From Leptasterias polaris (lineage: Eukaryota; Echinodermata; Asteroidea; Forcipulatida; Asteriidae): a stretch of DNA of 64,000 nt. The translations under genes were made by a program, and so were the position numbers. The notes under the pieces were generated by a model. That model made no database searches. It saw nothing but the letters and a program-made list of their open reading frames with translations, and was not told the DNA's origin. The stretch spans positions 186,001-250,000 of the forward strand of contig JAZGTN010000232.1 in NCBI GenBank assembly GCA_037783415.1, in the 5' to 3' direction. This document shows, in pieces, positions 43,691 through 55,242 of this stretch. Within the stretch, counting starts at the first letter, position 1. The number at the start of each line of letters is the position of its first letter.

Positions 43691-45979
43691 CAATTGCTGT
43701 GTACTTCGTACGGATCTCTGATACGCAGCCTCCATTTAAAACCCTTACCGAGGCACATTTTCAGCATATTTTAATATTTCCATTGTCTTAAAGAGAAAGG
43801 GAAATGAGCAATTCAATTTTGTGATGTACTAATTTTCCAATAGAAATGGTCTGCATGTGACTGGGGAAAGTCGCAAGTCTCTAGCCTCTTGTTAAAATGG
43901 TGTAAATTGCCATTGCATTCGATACCCTTTCAGAACAAAATTTGAAACAAGACGTCATTGGATTTCAACAACTAACGGATCGTTACATTCAAAGGAGGAA
44001 TATTTGGTCAGTCAAAACGTCAAATTTATGGACGTTTTGATTAAATATTTTTCAAAGTCAGTTATCAACCAAAACATCCCCGTAAAAAAATGTAGAGATC
44101 TTTCTTTCTCAGAATGATGTCATCAGATGTTTTGGATTCGACAAATTTCGATCTTGAAGAGTATTGAATGCAATGTCAATTTACACCGTGTTAGAGACTT
44201 GTAATTTTTCCCCCACTCACATGGAGATTCTGTCTACTGGAAAATGAGTACATCACAAAATTGAATTGTTCATTTCCCTTCCACTTTAACCACATCGTAA
44301 ACACTGGCTGGACCATGCCGCACCATGCCGCACGTCCTAGAGGGGGTGTCAATCGACATGGGACATTGGTTTGGTTAGAAGGGGCAGGACAAAACTCGGT
44401 CAGCATTTTTGTGTACAAAATCGGTCCATCAACTGTCTGTCAATTTTCAAAGTAGATGAACCAAATTATATCAATGCAAACAAAATAAGCTAAGAGTTAA
44501 TATTGGTCTTAAGTGTAAATCCATCGTAGTTGCTTAGCAAAGAGTGATGTCACAATACAAATCACTATGGTAATACTGATAACTCGTCTTAAGATGAATC
44601 TTAGTGCTTTGTGAAATCGACCCCATGGACATATAAACATCACACTAATTAGATAAGTAATCGTAAACAAAAAACAACCCCAAAACACAACTTTCAAACC
44701 TACGGGAAAAAACGTACCAACGTTACGTTTGTCCTAATTAGGCGACTCGTTTGATGGTTTTAATAAGATAGGTTGTCACATGTACAATAAACTCAGGACA
44801 CTTTACCGCGCAAAAGTAGGGCTTAACCCGGCGGTACTGGTTCATAGCAAGCACTTTTGTTGTTTACTCCGCTCGTCAAGCTTCCGAGCTACAATGATTA
44901 AGTTCGCTTTTCAGAGCTCCTTAGGTTGCTCAATGTATAGGTTAATGTTGTTAACAATCGTCAGAAGAGTCTCACTCCAATCTACCCGCCCACTCCTGCT
45001 GACTTGGTTTCACATTGTAGCGGAACCACTCAGCCAAAGAAAACAATTTGTGTTCCGTTTGCAATCCGTGTGAAGTAGACGATCTTGCTTTAGGAGATCA
45101 AATGAACATAAAAATAAACATTGATTGATTCAAATCTATACTCATTTTTATCAATACTGTCATTACAAGCCGAGAAACAGTAGAAAATGTGTGTAAACTT
45201 GGAAATGTTTTTCAATATCTATATGTAAGAAGCCTATGTGTCAATTTAACATCCACTATTGTGCAGTGTATGGGGACAAGGGTTCTGGCCATGTTACATT
45301 TGTTTACAGAGTGGTGACCTTGTACATTCTAAAGCGTTTCCTGCCGGGCAAGATACTACACAGGCTATATGGGAAAATTTACATTTTGTGTCATAATTTT
45401 CACATAAATTCAAAATTTACAAAAGCAACAGCTGTGCAGCTTCTGAGATGCCCCCCCTTTCTTCATATCAAAAGTTGAGAAAAATCAGACAGTGCAATCT
45501 CCATAAAACATAAGATTTGTTGTATTCTTCCATTGATCTGTGTACAAATGTGCCTGCAGGAAGTCCAGGCTCTGTGGCTCTTTTGTAAACATGTGATGTC
45601 ACAGGTCACATCATCTATAAGCCGGGGGTCAAGACCCCTTATTCCTACCATCAGAGGCCCCACTGATTATTTCACTGATATTACCTTTAAAGACATAGGC
45701 CCCTATTTGTTTCATAAGGAAAGTTTATCAAAGTATAAAATCAATTTTTATCATATAAGAGTCAATAAACACACCACAAAAATACACCATCAAATTGATG
45801 GCATACTTCAGGGAAGTCATAAAAAAATACGTTTGGTGTTTTGTCCGTGTTCCCTTCGGGCTTATTTCGGTTTTCGGCAATTAAAACAAGCCCCATGGGC
45901 TTGTCGAGTCTCAGTATGCTATTTCCTCTACCTTGTTATTACTAGTATACGAACTGTACGGAACCACATGGCACCTTAA
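43691..45979. other. Intergenic region, nothing recognised
   Basis: A diverged inverted relationship exists between 43840-43930 and 44160-44230 (ATGTGACTGGGGAAAG-like against CCCCCACTCACATGG), enclosing about 300 bp. This may be an old MITE. No gene-like ORF was found. Confidence 0.4.
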
Positions 45980-46344
45980 AGGCACTGAACACCTTTTGTA
46001 ATTGTCAAAGACCAGTATTCTCACTTGGTGTATCCCAACATATGCATAAAATAACAAACCTGTGAAAATTTGGGCTCAATTGGTCATTGAAGTTGCAAGA
46101 AAATGATGAAAGAAAAAACACCCTAGTTGCACAAATTTGTGTGCTTTCAGATAGGAATAAAAGGCTTCTGGCCAGAAGTCTTTTATTATTTTAGTGAGAA
46201 ATTACCTCTTTCTCAAAAACTACGTTACTTCAGAGGGAGTCGTTTCTCACAATGTTTTATACTATCAACAGCTCTCCATTGCTCGTTACCAAGTAAGTTT
46301 TTATGCTATATATTTTGACTAATTACCAAACGTGTACAGTGCCT
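45980..46344 (+). mobile_element. TTAA-type MITE (family M3), full length
   Basis: Flanked by TTAA at 45976-45979 and 46345-46348, with inverted ends AGGCACTGAACACCTTTTGT and CCAAACGTGTACAGTGCCT. Internally it carries AGGCTTCTGGCCAGAAGTCT, a short hairpin. It is related to M2 in the AATAACAAACCTGTGAAAAT block. It is non-coding. Confidence 0.85.
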
Positions 46345-47189
46345 TTAACAGGTAATACGACAACCACCTTCATGTTTACCAAATAGTTTTCCCTTTTTAC
46401 AAATGCTTCATTTAGTGTGTTCGTAACTCGCAATATGGAGTGGTGTATGTTGTTTACCGATGCATTAGCCGCTTACAATGAAGTACTACTTTTCAAACTT
46501 AAACCATTTTTTTATGGTTGGATTTCACCCTCAAAGTTAAACATATAAGTTTGAGTGTCTCAACTGAGGAGTCGTCGATTGTGTTTGACATAGGATGAAT
46601 TTGTGAATCAATGATTTTAAAAGAATAGCCTCGGGGAAAACAATTAAAAACTGTCTGAATGGCTCCGAAATTATTCTCGTTAAACAATGAAATTAATGAA
46701 TGAATTGAAGAGCTCTCAAAATATGGCCCGAAAACTCATCAATAAATTGAAGTGGATCTTACAATGGGCTGGAGTGTGGGGGACTGCACTCGGTCTTTGT
46801 GTTTGAATAGTTTCCAATGAAACCTGTGTGTGGTTTTGCACGCTCGTAAAACAAAGAAAAGACTGCGTGGTTTTTCTTTTGTGTTCACGAAACAAATGCT
46901 ATTGTTTGGTGTCGACCATCAATCCAAATTAGGTTTCCTCCGTCATTTTCGGACAAATTAACGAACAACTTAAACGTCGCATTATTCTATTTCGCGCGAA
47001 AAAGCTCATCAAAATAGAAATTCATGCCCACTTAATGACGTGCAAGTAAATGTTCTTTTGTGTCATGCGATTAAAAAGGGTAATAATTCTTTTTAATAAT
47101 CCACTCGAACATCACTCAAATCCGCGGCAGCCTTTCGCAGAAATCTCTAGTTGCGCCTACTCTGCTAAATTGAATGCCGATTTCGCGTG
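46345..47189. other. Intergenic region, nothing recognised
   Basis: AT-rich, no protein-like frame and no repeat I can name. Confidence 0.4.
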
Positions 47190-47650
47190 GCTAAAACAGA
47201 AAGCCATATAAGTGCTTCACGTATAGTTTCGTTAACTCGGAAGAGACAACAAATTACTTCAATTCTGAATTCCCTTCGTTTGCTCCCTGTTCGTTATCAT
47301 TTCAGTTTTAAATTGCTCTTACTTGTATTTCATTCTTTCGAAGGACCCACCCCAATAGACCTTATGCATTGACGTCACCAAGCCGCCATCTTAGAGGTAA
47401 ACTGATGATGAAACAATGGAAACGCGCTGATTTGTACGCGCGGCGCACAATACTGGCCAATGAGCATCTTCCTTTTGACCTCTAGGTGAGGGCGCCCTAC
47501 TCAAATGACGTCATATGCATAAGGTCTATATATAACTCTGCTCTAATGACCCAGTATAAAAGCTCCTTCGGTGCCCTAGATCTTCAGATTTGTACTTACA
47601 ATACCCGGGGATCATCACTCGCTCTCAAATGCAGGCCCTCTTCTTTGAAA
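47190..47650 (+). mobile_element. Non-LTR retrotransposon (LINE) remnant, C-terminal RT end
   Basis: The frame encodes ARIVSLTRKRQQITSILNSL then LRLLPVRYHFSFKLLLLVFH, the familiar tail of CR1/L2/Jockey-type reverse transcriptases (R-K-x-I-T-x-x-L-x-x-L-x-x-L-P-V). It is interrupted at 47356 by a 173-bp MITE. After it, YKSSFGALDLQICTYNTRGS continues in LINE-like style. The element is truncated and inactive. Confidence 0.65.
47356..47528. mobile_element. 173-bp MITE with CRE-containing ends (family M1), copy 1
   Basis: Terminal inverted repeats TAGACCTTATGCATTGACGT and ACGTCATATGCATAAGGTCT run to about 22 bp. Each end carries GACGTCA and the middle has GGCCAATGAGC (CCAAT). It is inserted in a LINE remnant. 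Confidence 0.88.
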
Positions 47651-48269
47651 TAAACTTCAACAACATATTCGTACCGTATAGGCCTAGTAGTTTTAAAGAA
47701 TACATTTGGTTTTTGGAGTCGTTCGATTGTTTTAACGTAGATTTATTCAATAAAACTAACCTGTGAAAATTGTATTTGAAAAGGTGGTCGCGTTTTTGAG
47801 ATATCGCTGAAAATCCGGAGCGGTGTCCACGCAGGAAGGATATTGGAATACACAATCTGAAAAACTTATCTGACAGTAACGTTTCTGGGATTCAAATTTT
47901 GGGGCATAAAACCTGCTATCTGTTTACTTATAAAAAGATACATTTTTTTGAAGTGAAATGTTTCTCAAAATGCTAATTGTATCTATCGAAAGCTGTTGTA
48001 CTTCTTACCAGTAAATTTGTATTGCCATTAATTTTAGGAGTAATTACCAAATACCTTCTCTTTAAGGGTACTCTCAAAACATTGTTGTTCAATCAAGCTT
48101 AAAGTCCAGATACAATATAAGTGTTTCGTGTTCTCTCTAATAGTTGCTATTGCTTATTTTTCCTTCAGTTATTTTTCCGGTTACTGAGCCATGAGCATAT
48201 TTTGTGATGGATGCCAGCACATTAAAAACTTGTTATATTGTTATTATAGGTTAAATTGAATGCTTATAA

Positions 48270-48614
48270 AGAGTGTGTACAACATTGATAATTGCCAAAG
48301 ACCTGTATCCAAACGTGATGTGACCCAACATATACATGAAAAAACAAACCTGTGAAAGTTTCAGCTAAATCGGTCTTCGGAGTCATGAGAAAACAGTGAA
48401 AAACCCATTATATGTTTTAGCATTTTTTCAAACATCGGATTTTATCCTGCAGGATAAAGACTATTGTTTTACTCATTTCCTAAAAACTATGGCATTTCAA
48501 GCAAAACTATTTCAAGGGAAGTTGTTCACCATGACCATCTTTATACCATGTAAGTTATGTGCAAATCTGTGAACATATATTTTGTTAATCTTACCAATGT
48601 TGTACACACACCCT
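48270..48614 (+). mobile_element. Diverged M2-type MITE
   Basis: It shares AATTGCCAAAGACCTGTAT, AAACAAACCTGTGAAAGTTT, TTTTACTCATTTCCTAAAAA, ACCATGTAAGTTATGTGCAA and a right end TTACCAATGTTGTACACACC with M2. No intact TTAA was found. Confidence 0.6.
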
Positions 48615-48908
48615 GTAAAATTTGAATTCCTCAAAGTGAACGTAAAAGACGGTTTCAACCGAAGAGGCAAAATCGATTTGAAATTGACACGAATACATGA
48701 CAGTGAAAATAAGGCTGCGTTTTGCCGAAAATTACCAGTTTACTGCATTCGGAATCAAATATGAATGTCATGACGATGTCAATAACGTAAATTGATACCG
48801 AAATTAGCATAATTATGACATATTTGTTTACCAAATAAACTAGACATAGGCCTAACAAAAAAAGTGTTAGTTCTTTATCCCTTAACAATAAATGTTGGTG
48901 TTCTGGTG

Positions 48909-49139
48909 CACTCTAACAACTATCGGGTCAGGATTAACCCGGATCCGGGTTCCGAGGTGTATGATCCGGATTCCGTGTCAAAAATGACATAGGCCTAGAA
49001 ATCAGTCAAACTTACGCAGAATCTGGGTCAAAATCCGAATGTTGGACTATAGTTTCCGGGTCTTAGGGGCCGGACCCACTTCTATGTCAGGCTAAACCGG
49101 AATCCGGGTGAATTATGACGGGGGAAGTTTTTAGAGTGT
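48909..49139. mobile_element. CTCTAAAAA-ended MITE (family M4), copy 1
   Basis: Ends CACTCTAACAACTATCGGGT and GGGAAGTTTTTAGAGTG. The interior is filled with alternating GGGTCA and CCGGATCC(G)GGTT motifs. It is non-coding. Confidence 0.7.
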
Positions 49140-49643
49140 GTCTGTTCTATGGTAGAATGCGGAGGTCGTTGGTTCGAATCCCATCAGAGTGGTACGCCTG
49201 TGGGTTTCCCCCACTGGACTCAGGACTAAACCGAGTAAACAGTGCTTATCACATATCAGTATATGGTAAACCCACCAGTGTTTTTTTCTAATCCTGATGC
49301 AATTTGTTACATCTGTAAAGATGTACCAATGTTTTAATCGATTAATTTGTTTGTTTGTATAAGCACAACAACTACAATGGTTGCAAAATGTACTAACAAC
49401 TGAGCGTGTGAGAGCCCCTTTTAAGATCGCTGGAACGCAAGTGTATAAACATACCACGACACGTTGTTGTGCGTGTGCGTGTGTAGTCTGCTCTCAAGTA
49501 GGTTCATGTAGTACAGTCCCCCACTTGAAGGATAACCTCTCAACATTCCATAGGACTCCAGACACCCATGGCATGAAATAAAACAAGTACCCAGCGAGTC
49601 AGTTATGCTCAATGAACTCAATTATTTATCGCATTAAAATTTC

Positions 49644-49786
49644 TTTTGGGTTGAACAAAGACAAATTGACTAGAGCGGGATTTGAACCAACGACCTCCGG
49701 TTTAACGTGCCGGCGCTCTACCAACTGAGCTATCTAGCCCTATGTTGGCGGTCTCCCTATTTTGTCAATATCTTTGTTCGGGGGGT
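49644..49786 (-). repeat. tRNA-like repeat with inverted flanks and a 13-bp direct repeat
   Basis: The core 49671-49740 read on the minus strand has TAGCTCAGTTGGTAGAGC and GGTTCAAATCCCGC. Flanks GAACAAAGACAAATTGAC (49653) and TTTGTCAATATCTTTGTTC (49761) are inverted. GCATTAAAATTTC stands on both sides (49631-49643, 49787-49799). It is best preserved of all copies. Confidence 0.8.
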
Positions 49787-49799
49787 GCATTAAAATTTC

Positions 49800-51016
49800 G
49801 TGCAATTCCTGTGAGGAAACAAGCACCCAGCGAGTTGGTCGTGCCCAACGAACTCAATTAAGGATGATGGCTTTAAATTGTGAATCATTCCAGTAATAAA
49901 ACAATGCTGGGTGTTATTATTGCATATAATTCTACAGGAATCCAGTAGACCAATGAGAAGAAAGAAAGGAAGAACCAATCCCCAAATTCAAAACAAAAAA
50001 CTAAAACAAACTGATCACTTGGGCTTTTGGGCAATTACAATCAAAACATGCATAACAATTATGTAGTAAACTTGCAAGTAAAACCATGCATAAAACTCTA
50101 TTGGGAGGAGTGTTGCTTCTGAAAAGAACCAGCGTGGTCACGACGATTCGAACAGACTCAGCAGATCTTCAGGCTCATTTTCAGAAGAAGACGAGCAGAG
50201 TATACTATTCGATACGTCAATACCACACCAACAACAACAGCAACCAGTCAGTTATAACTGAACCCCAGATAAACTACCGATACAATACGATTACAGTGCA
50301 CTTCACCAAGGAACCATACAGTCACGTGGGTTAATTAAAAAAACCGAATAAATTGATAACTTAAATAACAGAGTATGCAAACTCAAGGGAGAAAAGGCCC
50401 ATTTCAACCAAAACCCCAAGACAATTTTAATAAGGCACACCCAAGTAAAGAAACCGTCCTGGCAGGAAACGGGTTCATAGCTACGATTGAAAAACCATAC
50501 TTGCTGGCGCATCTTAAAATTTGCCTTCCGATGCACCAGTCAATCTTTTTACCAACGTTGTCCTCTCATCTTTGTTTCCCATGAGAAATTCTGAAATTCG
50601 AAAATTCCATCGAGATTTTATCAAACAATTTGAGGATAAAGCTGCGAGAGTGGGTACATAGTCAAAGCTTCTTTAATGACGTAAATCTTAAAGGTATATG
50701 ATGGATTGGTAAGAATGCAAAACGCCATTGTTTAATTTTAGTCTAAAAGCTTACAGATAAGGAAAGTCATACTTAGGCATAAACCATTTTTTTTCCTGTG
50801 AAATTTTCCCCTCTGAAGTGAAGTCCTATTTGAGAAGCTGTATTGGAAAATCTCACAGATGACTTTCTGGTAGTTAGAACCAAAAATAAGGTCAACGTAA
50901 AAGTTGTGCATGTTTTTTCACTACTTTTTTCCTGACCGACACAGCAAAGTTTCACAGGCTTGTTATTTCATGTATGGTTTCATACATTTCTATTCTCTAA
51001 TTAATGCTTGACACAA
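49800..51016. other. Intergenic region with MITE debris
   Basis: 50695-50985 is a minus-strand, diverged relative of M2 (TTTCACAGGCTTGTTATTTC and GATTGGTAAGAATGC are recognisable). No gene is seen. Confidence 0.45.
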
Positions 51017-51188
51017 TAGACCTTATGCATTGACGTCACCAAGCCGCCATCTTAGAGGTAAACTGATGATGAAACAATGGAAACGCGCTGATTTGTAAGC
51101 GCGGCGCACAAGACTGGCCAATGAGCATCTTCCTTTTGACCTCTAGGTGAGGGCGCCCTACTCAAATGACGTCATATGCATAAGGTCT
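51017..51188. mobile_element. M1 MITE, copy 2
   Basis: 172 bp, differing from copy 1 at only a few positions (for example TGTAAGCGCGG for TGTACGCGCGG). Same CRE-bearing inverted ends. Confidence 0.88.
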
Positions 51189-52620
51189 TTTTATGGGTAT
51201 TTTAATAACGTTTTTTTTTATATTGTAGTATGCACTTTTGTATTAGCGCTTGAAAATGTTTTATTGTATTTTAATCCAACCATTTTTTGTATTGTCCTGT
51301 GGTTGCAAATAAAATAAAATAATAATAATTACATGGTTGATGGTCATTTACAAAACGTGAACAGTAACATTGTTTCTGACAATTGTGTCACCTCTGCCAA
51401 TCTTGCATAATACCTTTAACGTTTTTTTCAATTTCAATAATTTAAATTCTTGAAACTTATATGGGTTGAAATAAACTAATATCCTCACGTCCATTGAGGC
51501 AAATGGCATGGGACGGCATTCAATTGGCATCCACACGTGCCTTCACATGTCAAACCAAATTCCAATAAGAAAACTCTAAGAAGGAAAGGGGAAAAAGAAA
51601 GGGAAAAAAAAAAAAAAGGCAAAACAATCCTGAGACCAATTCCTTTTCAGGAACACAGCAAATAAAAGTGGGTTAATTAGAAAATATTATAAATAGACAA
51701 ATCAAGAATATAAAGCAATCCACGAGGTGAACCCGAGTTCTACCCGTTCGGGATTTGAACCCACCACCCTGCAGACGTAGAAAAATAAAGACAGCCTAAG
51801 TTCTTCCCATATTGTATCCCAGCGATTTGATTAAATCCATGTAATCCGATGCGTCTAGCGTTAGAAGTAGAACAAAAACTAATAAGGGGGTGGAAGTGGA
51901 AGTGCAAAACCCCCTTATTAATAATCGTCATGCGATACCACATACGTCAATTGGAGGGGGTAGATCCGTATATGGTTCACTCAGTGTACAATATGACGAC
52001 GTTGTTCCGAGATGTGTTCAAAAGAAACATGACATCGTTGAATGAGATAATTAAAGCTAGAAGGGGGTGGGGGGGGGGGGGGGGGGGGGGGGTCACCCGT
52101 GAAGTTAATGCCTTTAATCTTTTCTAAATAACGGACTTGCGTCTTGTTGGTACAGTCTGTCGGGTTACATGGGTCATCTTGCATTTACTATCACACATCC
52201 TATGCACAGCTAATTTGTAATGCCGGTATTGTGTTAGATTTTATCCATTGATTTCATATCTTGCTTTTAACCACTTCACGTCGGATGACGTCTGTAGGCG
52301 CACATTTTGAAAGGAAGGGAACTTCCAAGGCGACTTAGTGTTACCCGTAAAGGCCTGAAAATACTTGTGTAGGAAACGATGATGAAATCTCAGTTTTAGA
52401 TGTGGGAGGGGAAAACCCCAAATAGGAAACTCACGTTATCCGGTAGGGACTGAAAATCCAATCCCCGTGTAAAGGCTTCAATCTGACGTGGGTTTTGAAC
52501 CGGGTTCCACAGAGGTGAAAGGCATTCCGGGATACCCTTAAGCAAGCCTTCTCAGGTGGTACCGGGAATCTTTCGCTCGAAGAATAAGAGAGAAGAGGAA
52601 TAATAATAATACATAGATAA
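51189..52620. other. Intergenic region, simple tracts and repeat debris
   Basis: Contains a minus-strand M2 end (51335-51420), an A-rich run near 51604, a tRNA-like B box (GGGATTTGAACCCACC, 51751), a G run at 52069-52092, and a possible SINE with (AAT)n tail (52440-52612). Confidence 0.45.
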
Positions 52621-52854
52621 ACTCTAAAAACGTCTGGGTCAGAATTGACCCAGATGAGGATCTTGTGGGGGGTTTGATTCCTTTCTAGGTCAGTATGACC
52701 CATAATCTGTGTCCAAATTACCCAGACGTGGGTCAGAATGATGCAGAATCCATTTATTTTTACCAGATTCCGGGTAATCCTGACTCAGAAATAGGTCAGG
52801 TTCCCTGACACTCAGAATCCGAGTCAATTTTGACCCGGGAGTTTTTATAGAGTA
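52621..52854. mobile_element. M4 MITE, copy 2
   Basis: Ends ACTCTAAAAACGTCTGGGTC and GACCCGGGAGTTTTTATAGAGT. Internal GGGTCAGAAT and TGACCCAG motifs as in copy 1. Confidence 0.75.
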
Positions 52855-55069
52855 AACGGATTGGCAAATCAAGCTCCATATACCGGTTATTGACTTGCAT
52901 TAGGCTTTCCATTGCGATTTCCACTTAGGTTTATTATCTCCACATCACAGCCGTCCTTTTCATGCACATTCAACGTCTGTTGTAATTACAGCGAGATTAT
53001 TGTGATTAAATTGATAAATCAAGTCTACCTGTTATTAATCACAGTGAGCAGTCATGTTGTTTTCCTTTGCCAAAACCAGACTGGATTGGTCATTCACATA
53101 CCAACTCAATTTACGCTGTAAGAAAAAAACAAAAACAAAAAAAAAACATCGTCAGCAGTGGTGTGTACACGTATAACTCAAGAGCTCGAAAGCCTAAACA
53201 CGCTCGGTCATCATGCGGAACGTTATGGAATGAGTTTCCAATTAATATCAAGGGGACTTATGTTCACAGGGATTGTGGTGATGGTGTTACTATCGGTCCC
53301 TCTTGGTTTGTCCACGATTGAATGGCAACTACGGATGGTACAAGTTGTCAGCCATAACGGGTAAGACCATGATCAAGTCAGTTGCATGGTCTCACAGCGC
53401 TGCTTGATTAAATTAACAGGTGATGGGGTGGGGGTACAGCCTACGTCAACCCCTGGTCGTTTATTCACCCATAGAGAAAGGACCACGGTCCTTTCTCTAT
53501 GATTCACCCAACACAATTAATATTCTATGAAATTAACGCGGAAACAGTTTCGAGAAACACATTTAAGTTGATTGTTTAGGCAGATTGTTTAAAAGAAACC
53601 AGGTTTAAGTTGATCCTGTACGAAGATCCTGTTTAAAATAACAACAACATCAATGTAAACTTGGTTTGCGGTACATCATGTGTATGTCTACTAGCTAGGT
53701 AGATTTTGTCCTTTGTGAACTTGTCTTGCTATTTATTCTACTGCCGCAGAGAAGATTATTCGGATTTCAGCAGACTTCAGGAGATTTCTCAGTTCTGAAA
53801 AGAACTGTCCTGCTTATTATAACTACTAGTACTACCTGGGCGATAGTAGGAAACCGGCCGGGACTACTACTTTCGTAGATTAGACCCACTGAAGTAACTA
53901 TGGTAAATAAATACAACATCTAAAATATCTATTGAACTTGGTTGGTTACACTTTGATTATCATGTGAGTTATGAATTTTGAAATAATTAAACTTTGAAAC
54001 CCCACTTGATGGTTGCAATTGGTTGATTCAAATAGAAACATGCTAGTGCGTGGAGTGCCATAAAAAACAAATAGGCACGGGAGGCTCGAACGAGTTTACA
54101 GGGCATCTTCAGTTGCTATTGGTCAAATGTTTGCTTTGGCTCGCGGGCGCTGAGGGTAAAGTGGCACCCGTACAACATCCAAACAACTTCTAAAACCGGG
54201 ACGAGAGTGGGCGCGTGAGTGAGTGTTCGAGAAAAGCGACGACGGCTTATTAAGTGCTGTTTCCAGGTTGTTTGCCCGCGGGATGTTCCAAGGCGAAAAA
54301 AGAAGAAGAAGAGGTATATTATAAGCCCTTCTGCCGCATTCACGTGGCGTCTATGAAATGACACTCTTAATCTTGCCTTGGGTGGGTTAACAAGACTCAG
54401 CCATCAGCCACGAGGCCCTGTTTCATAATTTGCAAGAAATGTTTGATTGCATTCTGAGAGTACAGCTCATATCACTGCAGGTTTGATGGCTGGCAAAATG
54501 ACAAGTGCATCCAATATAAGGTCTATCTCTTACTTCCGGCTTTTATTGTTGTTTGATGGAGGAACCATTTTGGTTTATGTTTGCCATGTGCCTCAGTTGT
54601 CTTTCCCCTCCGGTACAACGGTCTGAATCGGGGCATCAAACTCTTATTGTGTCGAACACTGCTATTAGGTCGATGCTACACAGCAACTAAAAGAAGGGCC
54701 CACGGCAAATGTTGTATAATTCTTATACCTGGTCTCTCTCGCCGGTCGCACTGGCTCGGATTTGGATTTGAAATTATTATCTTTTAATTTGACTGCTTTA
54801 ATGAACTAGTGATTAGTTTCATTAAGACAGGATCCGTCGACTGTTTGTATTTATTTTCATTTGGATATTGATATTAGGATATTACACTCGAGTGTATACA
54901 ATGCTATTCCTGTATTGTAACACACTACAACAATAGGGTATTGCACTAAGCGTGAAGTATGCTAGTTACATTCACGCATGCGCACAGACAGTATTGACTG
55001 GCAAACTACATAGAGATGTGCACAAAGCAGACGCACAAACGCGTATGCGTCACGCCACCATCAGCCCAA
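52855..55069. other. Intergenic region, CpG-rich patch near 54.2 kb
   Basis: Contains a hairpin (53470-53501), an exon-like segment with a good donor but a poor acceptor (53159-53360), and a CG-rich patch at 54130-54300 that might be a promoter. No gene could be assembled. Confidence 0.4.
53470..53501. repeat. Perfect 15-bp inverted repeat with a 2-nt loop
   Basis: Arms CATAGAGAAAGGACC and GGTCCTTTCTCTATG flank AC. ATTCACCCA occurs on both sides (53463 and 53502). Confidence 0.9.
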
Positions 55070-55242
55070 TATACCTTATGCATTGACGTCACCAAGCCGC
55101 CATCTTAGAGGTAAACTGATGATGAAACAATGGAAACGCGCTAATTTGTACGCGCGGCGCACAGGATTGGCCAATGAACATCTTCCTTTTGACCTCTAGG
55201 TGAGGGCGCCCTACTCAAATGACGTCATATGCATAAGGTCTA
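55070..55242. mobile_element. M1 MITE, copy 3
   Basis: 173 bp, near-identical to copies 1 and 2, with ATACC for AGACC at the left end. Ends ACGTCATATGCATAAGGTCTA. Confidence 0.88.

Noticed and set aside
49671..49740. Functional tRNA-Asn(GTT) gene on the minus strand
   Set aside because: The loop could place GTT as anticodon, but position 33 is not T, the acceptor stem pairs poorly, and many decayed copies exist, so a tRNA-derived repeat is more likely.
53159..53360. Exon with a membrane-like segment (MFTGIVVMVLLSVPLGL)
   Set aside because: The donor is good, but the preceding sequence is an A-rich tract rather than a pyrimidine tract, and no partner exon or family was recognised.
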